From Prevotellaceae bacterium (GTDB lineage Bacteria; Bacteroidota; Bacteroidia; Bacteroidales; UBA932), in contig JAISRS010000078.1 in NCBI GenBank assembly GCA_031273485.1, positions 1 through 5,772 on the forward strand: 5,772 nucleotides of DNA, written 5' to 3'. The notes beneath the pieces were generated by a model. It was not told where the DNA came from. It saw only the letters and a program-made list of their open reading frames with translations, and made no database searches. Below, piece after piece: positions 5,769-5,772 of the stretch. The translations under genes and the position numbers were made by a program. The first letter of the stretch is position 1. Each line of letters opens with the position of its first letter.

Positions 5769-5772
5769 CTCT

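Overview
The window looks like ordinary chromosomal DNA from a member of the Bacteroidota, most likely the order Bacteroidales. Four things point there. The one clear promoter has the Bacteroidetes layout (TTTG, 19 nt, TACTTTTG). Start codons mostly lack Shine-Dalgarno sequences and follow A-rich leaders. The FtsH and PyrH proteins carry wording I associate with that phylum (GAAWYLP in FtsH, KGTRVDG in PyrH). The last gene is a Skp/OmpH-domain protein with a lipoprotein signal, a form familiar from Bacteroidales. These are judgements from memory of the families, not from a search.

Layout: six genes, all on the + strand, in two blocks. Block 1 (86-3610) is ftsH, cdsA and psd. ftsH and cdsA overlap by 4 bp (GTGA), and psd follows after 22 bp. 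Block 2 (3777-5756) is pyrH, frr and an ompH/skp-like lipoprotein gene, with gaps of 32 and 49 bp. The blocks are separated by 166 bp that hold a strong promoter candidate, a perfect 12-bp palindrome inside its spacer, and a 31-codon open frame of uncertain status. The first 85 bp are an AT-rich leader, and the window ends on a small hairpin just after the last stop codon.

How the genes fit together: block 1 concerns the inner membrane. FtsH is the membrane-anchored AAA+ protease, CdsA makes CDP-diacylglycerol, and Psd makes phosphatidylethanolamine from phosphatidylserine. The enzyme that joins these two steps, phosphatidylserine synthase (PssA), is not in the window. Block 2 combines UMP kinase, ribosome recycling factor and an envelope chaperone-like protein. 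E. coli keeps pyrH, frr, cdsA and skp in one long cluster, so part of that grouping recurs here in a different order and with ftsH and psd added.

I found no mobile element, RNA gene, CRISPR array, frameshift or broken gene, and no clearly novel system. The points most worth a second look are the palindrome in the pyrH promoter, the exact 20-bp in-frame repeat in psd, the lipid-anchored Skp-like protein and the small open frame after psd.
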